From an uncultured Prevotella sp. (lineage in GTDB: Bacteria > Bacteroidota > Bacteroidia > Bacteroidales > Bacteroidaceae): 64,000 nucleotides of DNA. The stretch is taken from NCBI GenBank assembly GCA_905233985.1, contig CAJOFA010000017.1, positions 61,112 through 125,111 of the forward strand, given 5' to 3'. The notes beneath the pieces were generated by a model that saw only the letters and a program-made list of their open reading frames with translations, was not told the origin of the DNA and ran no database searches. Shown one piece after another: positions 9,905-18,443 of this stretch. Numbering within the stretch: the first letter of the stretch is position 1; the number at the start of each line of letters is the position of its first letter. The translations under genes and the position numbers were made by a program.

Positions 9905-11014
9905 ATGGAGAATAACAGCATATTACAGAAGCTCGACGGGCTGGAGGCTCGTTTCGAGGAGGTATCGACGCTTATCAGCGACCCGAATGTCATCGGCGAC
10001 CAACAGCGTTTCGTCAAGCTGACAAAGGAATATAAGGACCTGGGCGACATCATGGATGCCCGCAAGCGCTACATTGCCTGCCTGAACAGCATCAAGGAGG
10101 CAAAGGACATTTTGGCCAACGAGGACGATCCCGAGATGAAGGAGATGGCCCGTGAAGAACTGGCCGAGAACGAGGCGTTGCAACCCAAACTGGAGGAGGA
10201 AATCAAGATTGCCCTCATTCCGAAAGACCCTGAGGATGCGAAGAACGTCCAGATGGAAATACGTGCCGGAACGGGTGGTGACGAGGCCTGCCTCTTTGCC
10301 GGCGACCTGTTTAAAATGTATAAGAGCTACTGCGACTCCAAGGACTGGCAGCTCTCTGTAACCAGCGTGTCCGAGGGTGCTGTCGGCGGCTATAAGGAGA
10401 TTGACTTCGCCGTCAGCGGCGCCGATGTCTATGGCACGCTGAAGTATGAGTCGGGCGTGCATCGTGTACAGCGTGTACCCGCCACCGAGACACAGGGGCG
10501 CATGCACACCTCAGCAGCCACCGTCGCCGTACTGCCTGAGGCAGATAAGTTCGAGGTACACATCAACGAGGGAGAAATCAAGTGGGACACCTTCCGCTCC
10601 AGCGGCGCTGGTGGTCAGAACGTCAACAAGGTGGAATCGGGTGTTCGCCTGCGTTATATGTGGAAGAACCCCAACACGGGCGAGACCGAGGAAATCCTCA
10701 TAGAGTGTACAGAGACGCGTGACCAGCCGAAGAACAAGGAACGTGCCCTCTCGCGCCTCTATACCTTTATCTATGATAAGGAACACCAGAAGTATATGGA
10801 CGACATCGCCTCACGCCGTAAGACACTTGTCAGTACGGGCGACCGAAGCGCAAAGATTCGCACCTACAACTTCCCCCAGGGACGCGTTACCGACCATCGC
10901 ATCGGCTATACCACTCACGACCTACAGGGATTCCTCGGCGGCGACATTCAGGCGATGATTGATGCCCTGACTGTGGCCGAGAATGCAGAACGCATGAAAG
11001 AAACAGAATTATGA
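9905..11014 (+). CDS. prfA: Peptide chain release factor 1
   Basis: A 369-residue class I release factor that recognises UAA and UAG and triggers peptide release on the ribosome. The catalytic GGQ is in [14 protein letters not shown] (about residue 237), and the preceding codon-recognition domain contains the RF1-type block [14 protein letters not shown]. Length agrees with the family. Its TGA stop overlaps the pyrF ATG (ATGA), indicating translational coupling. No sign of programmed frameshifting, which belongs to RF2. Confidence 0.95.
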   Translation: MENNSILQKLDGLEARFEEVSTLISDPNVIGDQQRFVKLTKEYKDLGDIMDARKRYIACLNSIKEAKDILANEDDPEMKEMAREELAENEALQPKLEEEIKIALIPKDPEDAKNVQMEIRAGTGGDEACLFAGDLFKMYKSYCDSKDWQLSVTSVSEGAVGGYKEIDFAVSGADVYGTLKYESGVHRVQRVPATETQGRMHTSAATVAVLPEADKFEVHINEGEIKWDTFRSSGAGGQNVNKVESGVRLRYMWKNPNTGETEEILIECTETRDQPKNKERALSRLYTFIYDKEHQKYMDDIASRRKTLVSTGDRSAKIRTYNFPQGRVTDHRIGYTTHDLQGFLGGDIQAMIDALTVAENAERMKETEL

Positions 11015-11841
11015 CCAGACAAGAACTGATACAACAAATCAAGCAGAAGAAGAGTTTTCTCTGCGTGGGTCTTGATAGTGACCCCAAGAAGATGCCCAAG
11101 TGTGTCTTTGACCTGCACGACCCCATCTTTGAATTCAACCGCTCCATCATCGATGCCACAGCCCCCTACTGTGTGGCCTACAAGCCCAACCTGGCTTTCT
11201 ATGAGGCTTACGGCATCAAGGGAATGGAGGCGTTCGTCAACACATGCAACTACATCAAGGAGAACCACCCGCATCACCTGATTATTGCTGATGCGAAGCG
11301 CGGCGACATCGGAAACACCAGTCAGATGTATGCCCGCACATTCTTCGAGGAATACGACATCGACGCCCTTACTGTCGCCCCCTATATGGGCGAGGACTCC
11401 GTCACTCCTTTTCTGCAATACGAAGGCAAGTGGGTCATCCTGTTGGCGCTGACTTCTAACAAGGGCTCGCACGACTTCCAGTTAACGGAAGATGCACAGG
11501 GTGAGCGTTTGTTTGAGAAGGTGCTGAAGACATCCCAGCAATGGGGCACCACCGAGAACATGATGTATGTCGTAGGCGCTACACAAGGCCGCATGTTTGA
11601 GGACATTCGTCGCCTTGCACCTGACCATTTCCTCCTCGTTCCAGGTGTTGGCGCTCAGGGTGGAAGCCTGCAAGAGGTCTGCCAATACGGAATGACGAAG
11701 GATTGTGGCCTGCTCGTCAATTCCTCACGCGGCATTATCTACGCCTGCAACGACGACCACTTCGCTGAGGTGGCAGGCAACAAAGCCCGCGAGTTGCAGC
11801 AGGAAATGGCAGTCGAATTAGAGAAGGCCGGCATCATTTAG
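11011..11841 (+). CDS. pyrF: Orotidine 5'-phosphate decarboxylase, long type
   Basis: A 276-residue enzyme making UMP from OMP, the last step of pyrimidine synthesis. The active-site motif [12 protein letters not shown] is of the type found in the longer PyrF subfamily (about 270-280 residues), unlike the short E. coli enzyme. N-terminal [14 protein letters not shown] binds phosphate/substrate. The four-base ATGA overlap couples it to prfA; ruvC follows 33 bp later. Confidence 0.95.
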   Translation: MTRQELIQQIKQKKSFLCVGLDSDPKKMPKCVFDLHDPIFEFNRSIIDATAPYCVAYKPNLAFYEAYGIKGMEAFVNTCNYIKENHPHHLIIADAKRGDIGNTSQMYARTFFEEYDIDALTVAPYMGEDSVTPFLQYEGKWVILLALTSNKGSHDFQLTEDAQGERLFEKVLKTSQQWGTTENMMYVVGATQGRMFEDIRRLAPDHFLLVPGVGAQGGSLQEVCQYGMTKDCGLLVNSSRGIIYACNDDHFAEVAGNKARELQQEMAVELEKAGII

Positions 11842-11874
11842 GGACCCCGAGGACATCGTTAGGACAACAGCGGC

Positions 11875-12429
11875 ATGGAGAAAATCATCTTAGGCATCGA
11901 CCCAGGCACGAACATCATGGGCTACGGACTCATCAAAGTGCAGGACGGCAAGGCACAGATGCTGACGATGGGCGTCATCGACCTGCGTAAGTTCGGCGAC
12001 GGCTACCTGAAGCTCGGTCATATCTTCGAGCGCGTGACGGGTATCATCGATGCCTATCTGCCCGACGAGATGGCCATCGAAGCCCCGTTCTTCGGCAAGA
12101 ACGTGCAATCCATGCTCAAGCTCGGACGTGCCCAGGGCACTGCCATTGCCGCCGCCATCCATCACGGCGTGCCCATTCATGAGTATGCACCCATGAAAAT
12201 CAAGATGGCCATCACGGGCAACGGCAACGCCTCGAAAGAACAGGTGGCAGGCATGCTGCAACGCTTGCTCAAACTCACCAAGGACGACGTCAACACCTTC
12301 ATGGACGCCACCGACGCCCTCGGTGCCGCCTACTGCCACTATATGCAGATGAACCGTCCGGAGTCGCCTGCCCACTATCGCGGCTGGAAGGACTACGTCA
12401 ACAAGAACAAAGACAAAGTGAAGGGTTGA
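11875..12429 (+). CDS. ruvC: Crossover junction endodeoxyribonuclease RuvC
   Basis: A 184-residue Holliday junction resolvase of the RNase H fold. Acidic catalytic residues are visible in the first strand ([12 protein letters not shown]), in [11 protein letters not shown], and in the C-terminal [11 protein letters not shown] block. Works with the RuvAB branch-migration complex, which is not in this window. It ends in a lysine-rich tail. A 35-bp heptad repeat array fills the gap between its stop codon and the next gene. Confidence 0.93.
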   Translation: MEKIILGIDPGTNIMGYGLIKVQDGKAQMLTMGVIDLRKFGDGYLKLGHIFERVTGIIDAYLPDEMAIEAPFFGKNVQSMLKLGRAQGTAIAAAIHHGVPIHEYAPMKIKMAITGNGNASKEQVAGMLQRLLKLTKDDVNTFMDATDALGAAYCHYMQMNRPESPAHYRGWKDYVNKNKDKVKG

Positions 12430-12431
12430 AA

Positions 12432-12466
12432 CATCAAACGTCAAATTTCAAACTTCAAACTTCAAA
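12432..12466. repeat. Five-unit 7-bp tandem array abutting an ATG
   Basis: Units CATCAAA, CGTCAAA, TTTCAAA, CTTCAAA, CTTCAAA (consensus NNTCAAA) occupy the space from two bases after the ruvC stop to the last base before the ATG at 12467. The array before recR (20775-20809) has the same consensus, the same orientation relative to transcription and the same stop-to-start position. Confidence 0.85.
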
Positions 12467-13762
12467 ATGATCACCGCCATCATCGGCCGCAATGCCAGCG
12501 GCAAAACCCAGTGGGTGGAACAGTTCCGCCGTCAGACGGCCAGCGACACGCTGCGTTACGTCGCCTTCCGCGATACCTACGGCACCACCGTTGACAGCCA
12601 GTACTACCTGCAGCTGCGCTGGAACCAGCACGACATCGACGCCGAGATGCCTACGGTCAGGGACAAGCTGTTCCTTTACCTGCCCCCCGATGGAACGGTC
12701 AGTCCGTCCTCCCACTTAGCGGAACTTCTCCGGCTCTTCCACCTCGAAGACGCGCTTGACAAATACATCATCACCCTCTCCAGCGGAGAGCTTCGTAAGT
12801 TCCAGCTGGTCAAGACGCTGATGAGCCATCCGAAGATACTCATTCTCGATAATCCCTTCATCGGACTGGATGCAGAGACACGCCAGCAACTGCGTGATCT
12901 ACTGCCCGTCATCGCCCGAGAGCAGCACATCGACCTCTACCTCGTGCTCGCCAAGACCGACGACCTGCCGGAGTATGTGGATAGGACTCTCCCCCAGCCC
13001 CTCCCTATGAGGGAGGGGGGCAATATGTCCAATCCCACCAACTTGCCCTTGAGTGTAATTCCTCCCCTCCCTAACAGGGAGGGGACGGAGGAGGGTCTCT
13101 CTTCCCCCGTCATCCGCATGCGCAACGTCAGCATCCGCTATGGCGAGCGCACCATTCTGAAAGATCTCAACTGGACGGTTCGCAACGGCGAGCGCTGGGC
13201 GCTGTCGGGCAAGAACGGCTCGGGAAAGTCAACGTTGCTGTCGCTGATATGTGCCGACAACCCACAGGGCTATGCCTGCGACATAGAACTCTTCGGACAC
13301 CAATGGGGTGAGAGCGGCATCAGCATCTGGGACATCAAGCGTCACATCGGCTATGTGTCACCAGAGCTTGCCCGCTCCTACCACCGCGACATCCCCGCCA
13401 TCCGCATCGTCGCCAGCGGACTCAAGGACACCGTGGGTCTCTACGTCCGTCCCACCGCCGACGAGCTGGAGCAATGCCGCGCGTGGATGCGCGTCTTCGG
13501 CATCGAACATCTTGCCGAGCGTTCCTTCCTGCATATGTCCAGCGGAGAACAGCGCCTCGTGCTCGTCGCCCGAGCCTTCGTCAAAGACCCCGAGCTGCTC
13601 ATCCTCGACGAGCCCCTGCACGGCCTCGACAACGAAAACCGTCAACTGGTAAAGGACGTCATCGAAGCCTTCTGCCAGCGCCCCAACAAGACACTCATCA
13701 TGGTCACCCACTACGAAGAGGAACTCCCCCCTTGCATCACCCATCACCTCCGCCTCCAATAA
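12467..13762 (+). CDS. Tandem-domain ABC ATPase (ModF-like), with an inserted palindromic element
   Basis: A 431-residue soluble protein with two ABC domains and no membrane segment. Domain 1 has Walker A GRNASGKTQ (residues 7-15), signature LSSGELRK and Walker B ILILDNPFIGLD; the histidine expected in its H-loop is not evident (LVLAKTDD). Domain 2 has Walker A GKNGSGKST, signature MSSGEQRLVLVARA, Walker B LLILDEPLHGLD and an H-loop MVTHYEEE. This arrangement resembles E. coli ModF, whose role is unclear. Residues about 173-211 (LPQPLPMREGG ... PPLPNREGTEEG) are not ABC sequence: they are the translation of a double-hairpin DNA element inserted in frame at the domain junction. The gene ends 14 bp from the convergent Maf gene. 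Confidence 0.8.
   Translation: MITAIIGRNASGKTQWVEQFRRQTASDTLRYVAFRDTYGTTVDSQYYLQLRWNQHDIDAEMPTVRDKLFLYLPPDGTVSPSSHLAELLRLFHLEDALDKYIITLSSGELRKFQLVKTLMSHPKILILDNPFIGLDAETRQQLRDLLPVIAREQHIDLYLVLAKTDDLPEYVDRTLPQPLPMREGGNMSNPTNLPLSVIPPLPNREGTEEGLSSPVIRMRNVSIRYGERTILKDLNWTVRNGERWALSGKNGSGKSTLLSLICADNPQGYACDIELFGHQWGESGISIWDIKRHIGYVSPELARSYHRDIPAIRIVASGLKDTVGLYVRPTADELEQCRAWMRVFGIEHLAERSFLHMSSGEQRLVLVARAFVKDPELLILDEPLHGLDNENRQLVKDVIEAFCQRPNKTLIMVTHYEEELPPCITHHLRLQ
12984..13099. repeat. In-frame 116-bp palindromic element inside the ABC ATPase gene
   Basis: Each end is a small hairpin (CCCTCCCTATGAGGGAGGG and CCCTCCCTGTTAGGGAGGG as read inward), and the two ends are also inverted repeats of each other: 18 of 22 bases match around the left GACTCTCCCCCAG and the inverted right arm. 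About 40 bp of unrelated sequence separates them. The reading frame stays open through the whole element. G-rich double-hairpin repeats like this resemble small non-autonomous mobile elements that usually lie between genes. Confidence 0.75.
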
Positions 13763-13776
13763 CATCAATTTATGTG

Positions 13777-14367
13777 TTATGCTTCATGCCAGCGTTTCAG
13801 CTCTTCATAGATGCGCTGGACGGGAAGTCCCATGACATTAAAGTAGCTGCCTTTTAATCCTGTCACACCGATGTAGCCAATCCATTCCTGAATGCCATAA
13901 GCACCGGCTTTGTCCATCGGACGATAGTTCTCCACGTAGTAACAGATTTCATCGTCATCAAGTACCTTGAACGTGACATCGGTACAGACGCTGAAATGAG
14001 TTGTATGGTTCCTGGTCATCATACAAACACCCGTGATGACCTGATGAGTGCGTCCACTCAACAATCGAAGCATACGACAGGCATCAGCAGCATCATGCGG
14101 TTTGCCTAACACTTCTTGTCCGCAGATAACCACCGTGTCAGCAGTAATAACAAGGTCGTTGTCTGCCATCAGCGTGCGATAGGCTTCTGCCTTCTCGGTG
14201 GCTATATACTCCGCCGTCTGACTGACGGGCAAGTCTGCTGGATAGGACTCGCTGACATCAGGCAACACACGTACCTCGAAAGGGATGCCAAGTCCTGCCA
14301 GCAGTTCACGACGACGTGGCGACTGGCTGGCAAGGATAATGTGATATTTACTCAAGTTGTCTAACAT
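13777..14367 (-). CDS. maf: Maf family nucleoside triphosphate pyrophosphatase
   Basis: A 196-residue cytoplasmic enzyme. The N-terminal ILASQSPRRRELLAGLGIPFEV motif is the Maf signature, and ADTVVICGQEVLGKP supplies the catalytic aspartate region. Maf proteins hydrolyse dTTP/UTP or modified nucleotides and are linked to septum formation. It is the last gene of a minus-strand run (nitroreductase, DUF2520, KdsC, Maf) and is convergent with the ABC ATPase. Confidence 0.92.
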   Translation of the reverse strand: MLDNLSKYHIILASQSPRRRELLAGLGIPFEVRVLPDVSESYPADLPVSQTAEYIATEKAEAYRTLMADNDLVITADTVVICGQEVLGKPHDAADACRMLRLLSGRTHQVITGVCMMTRNHTTHFSVCTDVTFKVLDDDEICYYVENYRPMDKAGAYGIQEWIGYIGVTGLKGSYFNVMGLPVQRIYEELKRWHEA

Positions 14368-14391
14368 ATCGGAAGAGGGTTTATGAAGCTT

Positions 14392-14910
14392 TTACCAGCC
14401 GAAGGCCTTGCTGTCTTTGAGCCACTGACCCTGAGCTCGCAGCACCTGCTCAATGACATCGCGGCCACAGCCCTCACCTCCGCGCTTGTCGCTGACATAA
14501 CGGCAAATCTCTTTGATGTCAGAACAAGCGTCTGCAGGACATACAGGACAACCCACACGCATCATAATCTCATAGTCGGGAATATCGTCACCCATATACA
14601 TCACCTCTTCGTCGGTCAGACCGTAATTAGCTAGAAACTCATCGTAGGTCCTCAACTTTACCGTGCAACCCATGAAAATGTTTTCCACCCCGAGACGCTC
14701 ATAGCGCATACGCACGCTCTCGGTAGTGCCGCCTGTCAGGATGACAATGCGCAGGCCTAACTTCATCGCCAACTGTATGGCATATCCGTCCTTGATGTTC
14801 ACGGTACGCATAGGTTCGCCGTTGGGATGCAGCGAGATGGTTTCCTTACTCAATACGCCGTCAACATCAAAGATGATAGCGCGTATCTTACTTAAATCAT
14901 AGTTAATCAT
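14392..14910 (-). CDS. kdsC: HAD-type 3-deoxy-D-manno-octulosonate 8-phosphate phosphatase
   Basis: A 172-residue HAD phosphatase. Motif I is [10 protein letters not shown] with both aspartates, motif II is the threonine of ILTGG, and motif IV is MGDDIPD. This compact form without a large cap domain is characteristic of KdsC, which makes Kdo for lipopolysaccharide. The neighbouring DUF2520 and Maf genes are co-oriented, with a 24-bp gap to Maf and 31 bp from the upstream gene. Cytoplasmic. Confidence 0.85.
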   Translation of the reverse strand: MINYDLSKIRAIIFDVDGVLSKETISLHPNGEPMRTVNIKDGYAIQLAMKLGLRIVILTGGTTESVRMRYERLGVENIFMGCTVKLRTYDEFLANYGLTDEEVMYMGDDIPDYEIMMRVGCPVCPADACSDIKEICRYVSDKRGGEGCGRDVIEQVLRAQGQWLKDSKAFGW

Positions 14911-14941
14911 TGCTTATCTTTTATTCTTTGATTCTCTGGAA

Positions 14942-15721
14942 TTACTTCTCCTGCGCCCTCTCGTGTATGCTTTCCGACATCAGCTCATAAATTTCCTGCA
15001 TACGGGGCCACTCCGCCAATAGCTGTTGTTGGGCGCTGATGACATTCTCGTCATAACGCACGGCAGGTCCTGTCTGGGCGTCACGTGGCGCCAGCGAATG
15101 AACCTTTCTGGCGGTCTCGTCAATGAGTGGCAGCAACACGTCAAAGGGAAGTCCGTTATCTTCCAGTAGTGTTCCGGCCATATCATAGCAGTGGTTGGCG
15201 AAGTTACACGCAAACACTGCCGAGAGATGAAGGTATTTACGTTGCTCAGACGAGAGGCACCTGACGTTGGTACTGATGCTTCGTGCCAATGTAGTTATGG
15301 TCGCCAATGTTGCATCGCTATTGGCTTCTACAAAACAAGGAATGATGCTGAAATCAACCTCACGATTCTTCGAGAAGGTTTGCATGGGATAAAGTACACC
15401 GTAGTGGCGAGCATAACCCTCAAATACGCTCATGGGTAACGAACCTGCCGTGTGAAGGAAAATGCCTTCTTCCCTACCCTTGCAAATCTGTGTTAACAAT
15501 TGCGGCAGCACGGCATCCTTTAAGGCACAAATATAGATATCTGCATCTGTACGAAGCCTGTCGATATCCGTTATGGCTTCGCCCCCTACCCTCGTTGCTA
15601 ACACATCAGACGACTCTTGCGTTCGGCTGAACACCTGTAGTATCTCATGTCCTGCCTGACGGAGCGCCACCCCTAAGTGCGTCGCCAAATTACCAGCTCC
15701 TATGAGTACGATGCGCATCAT
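14942..15721 (-). CDS. Rossmann-like DUF2520 oxidoreductase
   Basis: About 260 residues. The N-terminus MRIVLIGAGNLATHLGVALRQAGH is a classic dinucleotide-binding fold, and the C-terminal helical half (ACNFANHCYDMA ...) matches the DUF2520 domain found with it. The family is related to ketopantoate and pyrroline-5-carboxylate reductases, but the substrate is unknown. The ORF track begins 11 codons earlier (at 15754); I prefer the ATG pair at 15716-15721 because the Rossmann strand begins directly after it. It lies between the nitroreductase and kdsC on one strand. Confidence 0.8.
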   Translation of the reverse strand: MMRIVLIGAGNLATHLGVALRQAGHEILQVFSRTQESSDVLATRVGGEAITDIDRLRTDADIYICALKDAVLPQLLTQICKGREEGIFLHTAGSLPMSVFEGYARHYGVLYPMQTFSKNREVDFSIIPCFVEANSDATLATITTLARSISTNVRCLSSEQRKYLHLSAVFACNFANHCYDMAGTLLEDNGLPFDVLLPLIDETARKVHSLAPRDAQTGPAVRYDENVISAQQQLLAEWPRMQEIYELMSESIHERAQEK

Positions 15722-15737
15722 ATCAGGTCTTTTAGTC

Positions 15738-16265
15738 TCACCACTTTGATGCATGTACTTGTTCCCATTTCAGCCGGTCTTCATTTTGTGGTTTGCGCTC
15801 GTCGGCCTTGTGTCCGAAAGCTACAATGCACAATACATGAAAATTCTCAGGGATGTCAAGGATGCCGCGAATGACGGTGTCAGCACTTGTTCCGTCAGCC
15901 AATCCACGTCCTCGCATCTGTACCCAGCATGAGCCAAGCCCCAGTTCCTCTGCCTGATACTGCATAGCGACAGCGGCGAGTGAACCATCCTCTACCCAAC
16001 AGTCGTTCTGTACAGGGTCACCCAGTACGACAACAGCCAGCGGAGCGCCTTTCATGAACTGTGAGCCCATATCCTTAGCATCGCTAAGTTTCTCTATGTC
16101 CATGGGGTCGTCAACCACGACGAACTGCCACGCACGTTGTCCTTTCGACGTGGGAGACATCAGCGCGGCACGCATAATCAGTCTCACGTCTTCAGCGTCT
16201 ATCTCTTCTGTGGTAAACTTACGATGCGAACGGCGCAGGCTTACTAAATCCTTAAAATCTGTCAT
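15738..16265 (-). CDS. Nitroreductase family protein
   Basis: A 175-residue flavoprotein of the nitroreductase superfamily. SLRRSHRKFTTEEI near the N-terminus and GSCWVQMRGRG plus a C-terminal FGHKADE are family features for FMN and NAD(P)H binding. The natural substrate cannot be told from sequence. It is the first gene of the minus-strand run leading to maf. Cytoplasmic. Confidence 0.87.
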   Translation of the reverse strand: MTDFKDLVSLRRSHRKFTTEEIDAEDVRLIMRAALMSPTSKGQRAWQFVVVDDPMDIEKLSDAKDMGSQFMKGAPLAVVVLGDPVQNDCWVEDGSLAAVAMQYQAEELGLGSCWVQMRGRGLADGTSADTVIRGILDIPENFHVLCIVAFGHKADERKPQNEDRLKWEQVHASKW

Positions 16266-16286
16266 AGTGTTTCTTTTATTCGTTTT

Positions 16287-17378
16287 TTATGTTAGTTCCA
16301 AAAGTATTCTCACGATGCGTTCAGCCGTGCGTCCGTCCCAACGGTCGGGCAATGAAGCACTCTTCCATTGATTGGAGGTCAGCATGTCAAGAGCCTCACG
16401 CAAACGACCGGCATCTTCTCCCACTAGGACATTCGTACCCTGCTTCACCGTCTCTATGTGTTCCGTGTAGCTGTTAAGCGTGATACACGGCACACCATTG
16501 AAGGTGGCTTCCTCGGCTACGTTGCCAGAATCTGTGATGATACCTTTGGCATAAGCCGTCAGCCATCCGAACTCCAGATAAGGCAAGGGAGAGATAAGGG
16601 TAAACTGACCAGTGGCAGTTGACGGGAGTAATTCTGTTACAATCTTAGCTGCCTCACCGCGCAAGGGTGCCAACACGGGTACGCCGGCATTGCTGATGAC
16701 AGAGAGCATGCGACTGAGATTCTCCTTGTCTGACATCAACGCACGGCGATTCAATGTGAACACAACGTATTCGCCTGCCGAAAGATGCAGTTCATCAAGC
16801 ACATTAGGACGCTGCAAACGGCTATGTGCCTGACGTAAGGTGTCCATGAGGATGTTTCCTACCATGTAAATCTTGTGCATCTCGGCTCCTTCACGCGTGG
16901 CGTTGCTGTTCGATGAAACACCTGCCGTAAACAACAAGTCGCTCAAACCGTCAATGACCAGACGGTTTATTTCCTTAGGCATATTGATGTCAAACGAGCG
17001 AGTACCAGCCACGAGGTGTGCCAATCGCAGTCCGTGTTTCTTCGTCACAATAGCCACAGCCATCGTAGAGGCAAGGTCATCGACGACAATGACGACATCT
17101 GTGGTGTGTGTGTCAAGATAATGTTCAAAAGCACTCATCACACGACCCGTCAGTTCGTTTAGGCTTGCACAGTCAACTCCCAAGAACACGTCGGGACGCG
17201 GCATCTGTAAGTCATCAAAGAGAGACTGCTCCAGTGTCGGGTCGTTCTCAGTTCCGGCATAGACTAACTGATAAGATACGCTGGCTCCGTGTGCTGAAGC
17301 CTGCTGAAGAGCCCGCACGAGAGGGGCAACTTTCACGAAGTTGGGCCTTGCGCCCGTAACGATACAAATGTTACGCAT
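16287..17378 (-). CDS. Divergent UDP-N-acetylglucosamine 2-epimerase homologue
   Basis: A 363-residue protein with the whole-length pattern of non-hydrolysing WecB-type epimerases: N-terminal GARPNFVKVAPLV, central NMPKEINRLVIDGLSDLLFT, VGNILMDTL, and C-terminal DSGNVAEEATFNGVP. Two catalytic positions differ. The family motif HVEAGLR reads HLVAGTR (catalytic Glu replaced by Val), and the histidine of the HRR motif reads as Asn (TLNRRA). The first Asp (VVDDLAST) and the Glu of PKEINR are kept. It may bind UDP-sugar without standard epimerase activity. It lies 18 bp after the SGNH hydrolase gene on the same strand. Confidence 0.75.
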   Translation of the reverse strand: MRNICIVTGARPNFVKVAPLVRALQQASAHGASVSYQLVYAGTENDPTLEQSLFDDLQMPRPDVFLGVDCASLNELTGRVMSAFEHYLDTHTTDVVIVVDDLASTMAVAIVTKKHGLRLAHLVAGTRSFDINMPKEINRLVIDGLSDLLFTAGVSSNSNATREGAEMHKIYMVGNILMDTLRQAHSRLQRPNVLDELHLSAGEYVVFTLNRRALMSDKENLSRMLSVISNAGVPVLAPLRGEAAKIVTELLPSTATGQFTLISPLPYLEFGWLTAYAKGIITDSGNVAEEATFNGVPCITLNSYTEHIETVKQGTNVLVGEDAGRLREALDMLTSNQWKSASLPDRWDGRTAERIVRILLELT

Positions 17379-17395
17379 ATATGATGGGGATGATG

Positions 17396-18100
17396 TTACT
17401 CGATGACTTTTTTAACCTGTTCAGCAATCTGCTTCATGCCGAGCACATTGGGATGTCCGCATTGCTTGTCTATGTTGTGCAGACGGACAACAGGTATGCC
17501 GTAGTGTCCGCAGATGTTCAGCACGGAGGTATTGATATTATCAGACAGGATGTCATTTAAGATGAAATAGATGCGGACATTGGGGTAATGGTCTATAAGA
17601 TGCTCCAGCATGTAAGCCATTGCGGGACGGAAACTATACATGTCCTGACGTGTCCAGCCCTCATACTGGTAATTGCCGATAGGAGCATGAGCCCACTCGT
17701 CGTTCGTGGCACCGAAGATCAGGATGATGTCAGGAGAGCCCAGCCTGTTGAGTCGCGTACAGAACGAACGGTCGCTGTAGTCAGCCTTGTCGTAACCCGT
17801 GTAGCTGATGGTCGCCCCTGAGAAGGAGTTGTTGACACAGAGGAGCATCCCCGTTTCGCGAATGAGCTGGTGCCACCATGTCTGACGCACAGAGGTGACA
17901 TCGGTACACTCCCACTTGCGGTCCCAATACCACACGGCGTTGGTGTCGGGTGTCAGGTATCCCTCGTAGGTACTGTAGCTGTCACCGAGAATGGAGACGC
18001 GTTGACCGTTGAGCGTTGAGCGTGAGAGGTTGAGGTCTTGGCCGCAGATGCTCATGGTGAGCAAGGTAACGGCAAAGGTCAGGAGTATGCGCTTTATCAT
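17396..18100 (-). CDS. Secreted SGNH/GDSL-type hydrolase
   Basis: A 234-residue protein with an N-terminal signal peptide ending near SICGQ. Block I is ILGDSYSTYEGY (nucleophile Ser), an Asn block is FGATNDEW, and the C-terminal GHPNVLGMKQ has the catalytic His. Such enzymes deacylate or deacetylate polysaccharides, and the periplasmic location fits that. The 35 bases coding for residues just after the signal peptide are a 7-bp tandem repeat, so the N-terminal linker may be a repeat-derived insertion. Co-oriented with the WecB-like gene. Confidence 0.8.
   Translation of the reverse strand: MIKRILLTFAVTLLTMSICGQDLNLSRSTLNGQRVSILGDSYSTYEGYLTPDTNAVWYWDRKWECTDVTSVRQTWWHQLIRETGMLLCVNNSFSGATISYTGYDKADYSDRSFCTRLNRLGSPDIILIFGATNDEWAHAPIGNYQYEGWTRQDMYSFRPAMAYMLEHLIDHYPNVRIYFILNDILSDNINTSVLNICGHYGIPVVRLHNIDKQCGHPNVLGMKQIAEQVKKVIE
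18001..18035. repeat. Five-unit heptad repeat inside the SGNH hydrolase gene
   Basis: Plus-strand units GTTGACC, GTTGAGC, GTTGAGC, GTGAGAG, GTTGAGG. They encode the low-complexity stretch LNLSRSTLNGQR just ahead of the conserved GDSYS block. Confidence 0.65.
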
Positions 18101-18144
18101 ATCTTCTATTATATATTTGGGCAGTTAAACATTCTGTTCTTTCA

Positions 18145-18179
18145 ACAAAAGAGCCCATCAGACTGGAATCTAATGGGCT
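18145..18179 (-). terminator. Terminator of the tRNA-Asp pair
   Basis: Minus-strand stem AGCCCATTAGA / TCTGATGGGCT (11 bp with one G-U pair), six-base loop, followed by CTTTTGTTG. It lies just after the second tRNA in the direction of transcription. Confidence 0.8.
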
Positions 18180-18190
18180 TCGCTTGCTTG

Positions 18191-18264
18191 CGGTGCGTAC
18201 GAGGCTCGAACTCGTGACCTCCTGCGTGACAGGCAGGCATTCTAACCTACTGAACTAACGCACC
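18191..18264 (-). tRNA. tRNA-Asp (GTC)
   Basis: Minus-strand cloverleaf of 74 nt. The acceptor GGTGCGT pairs with ACGCACC, discriminator G; the anticodon arm is CCTGC-CTGTCAC-GCAGG with anticodon GTC; the T arm is ACGAG-TTCGAGC-CTCGT. CCA is not encoded. It is nearly identical to the copy 100 bp away, differing at one base in the T loop. Confidence 0.96.
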
Positions 18265-18290
18265 CTGTTGCAAGGGTTCCACATCGTCGG

Positions 18291-18364
18291 CGGTGCGTAC
18301 GAGACTCGAACTCGTGACCTCCTGCGTGACAGGCAGGCATTCTAACCTACTGAACTAACGCACC
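18291..18364 (-). tRNA. tRNA-Asp (GTC), second copy
   Basis: Same cloverleaf and GTC anticodon as the neighbouring copy, with TTCGAGT instead of TTCGAGC in the T loop. It is the promoter-proximal member of the two-gene transcript; only 26 bp separate the copies. CCA is not encoded. Confidence 0.96.
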
Positions 18365-18394
18365 AGATAGTCGATGTTTCACGTTTTGCGGGTG

Positions 18395-18425
18395 CAAAGG
18401 TATATATATTTTTCGAATATACAAA
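18395..18425 (-). promoter_or_regulatory. Promoter of the tRNA-Asp operon
   Basis: On the minus strand: TTTG, 19-bp spacer, TACCTTTG, an excellent match to the Bacteroidota consensus. It lies about 30 bp before the first tRNA. Confidence 0.85.
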
Positions 18426-18443
18426 ACTTTTTGCCCAAAAACT

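Noticed and set aside
11011-11014. Possible prfA-pyrF frameshift or fusion
   Set aside because: A normal ATGA overlap of two complete genes; both proteins have full length.
18191-18364. Tandem tRNA genes as an integration site
   Set aside because: The flanks show no integrase and no direct repeat of a tRNA 3' end beyond the two intact copies; this is an ordinary two-tRNA operon.
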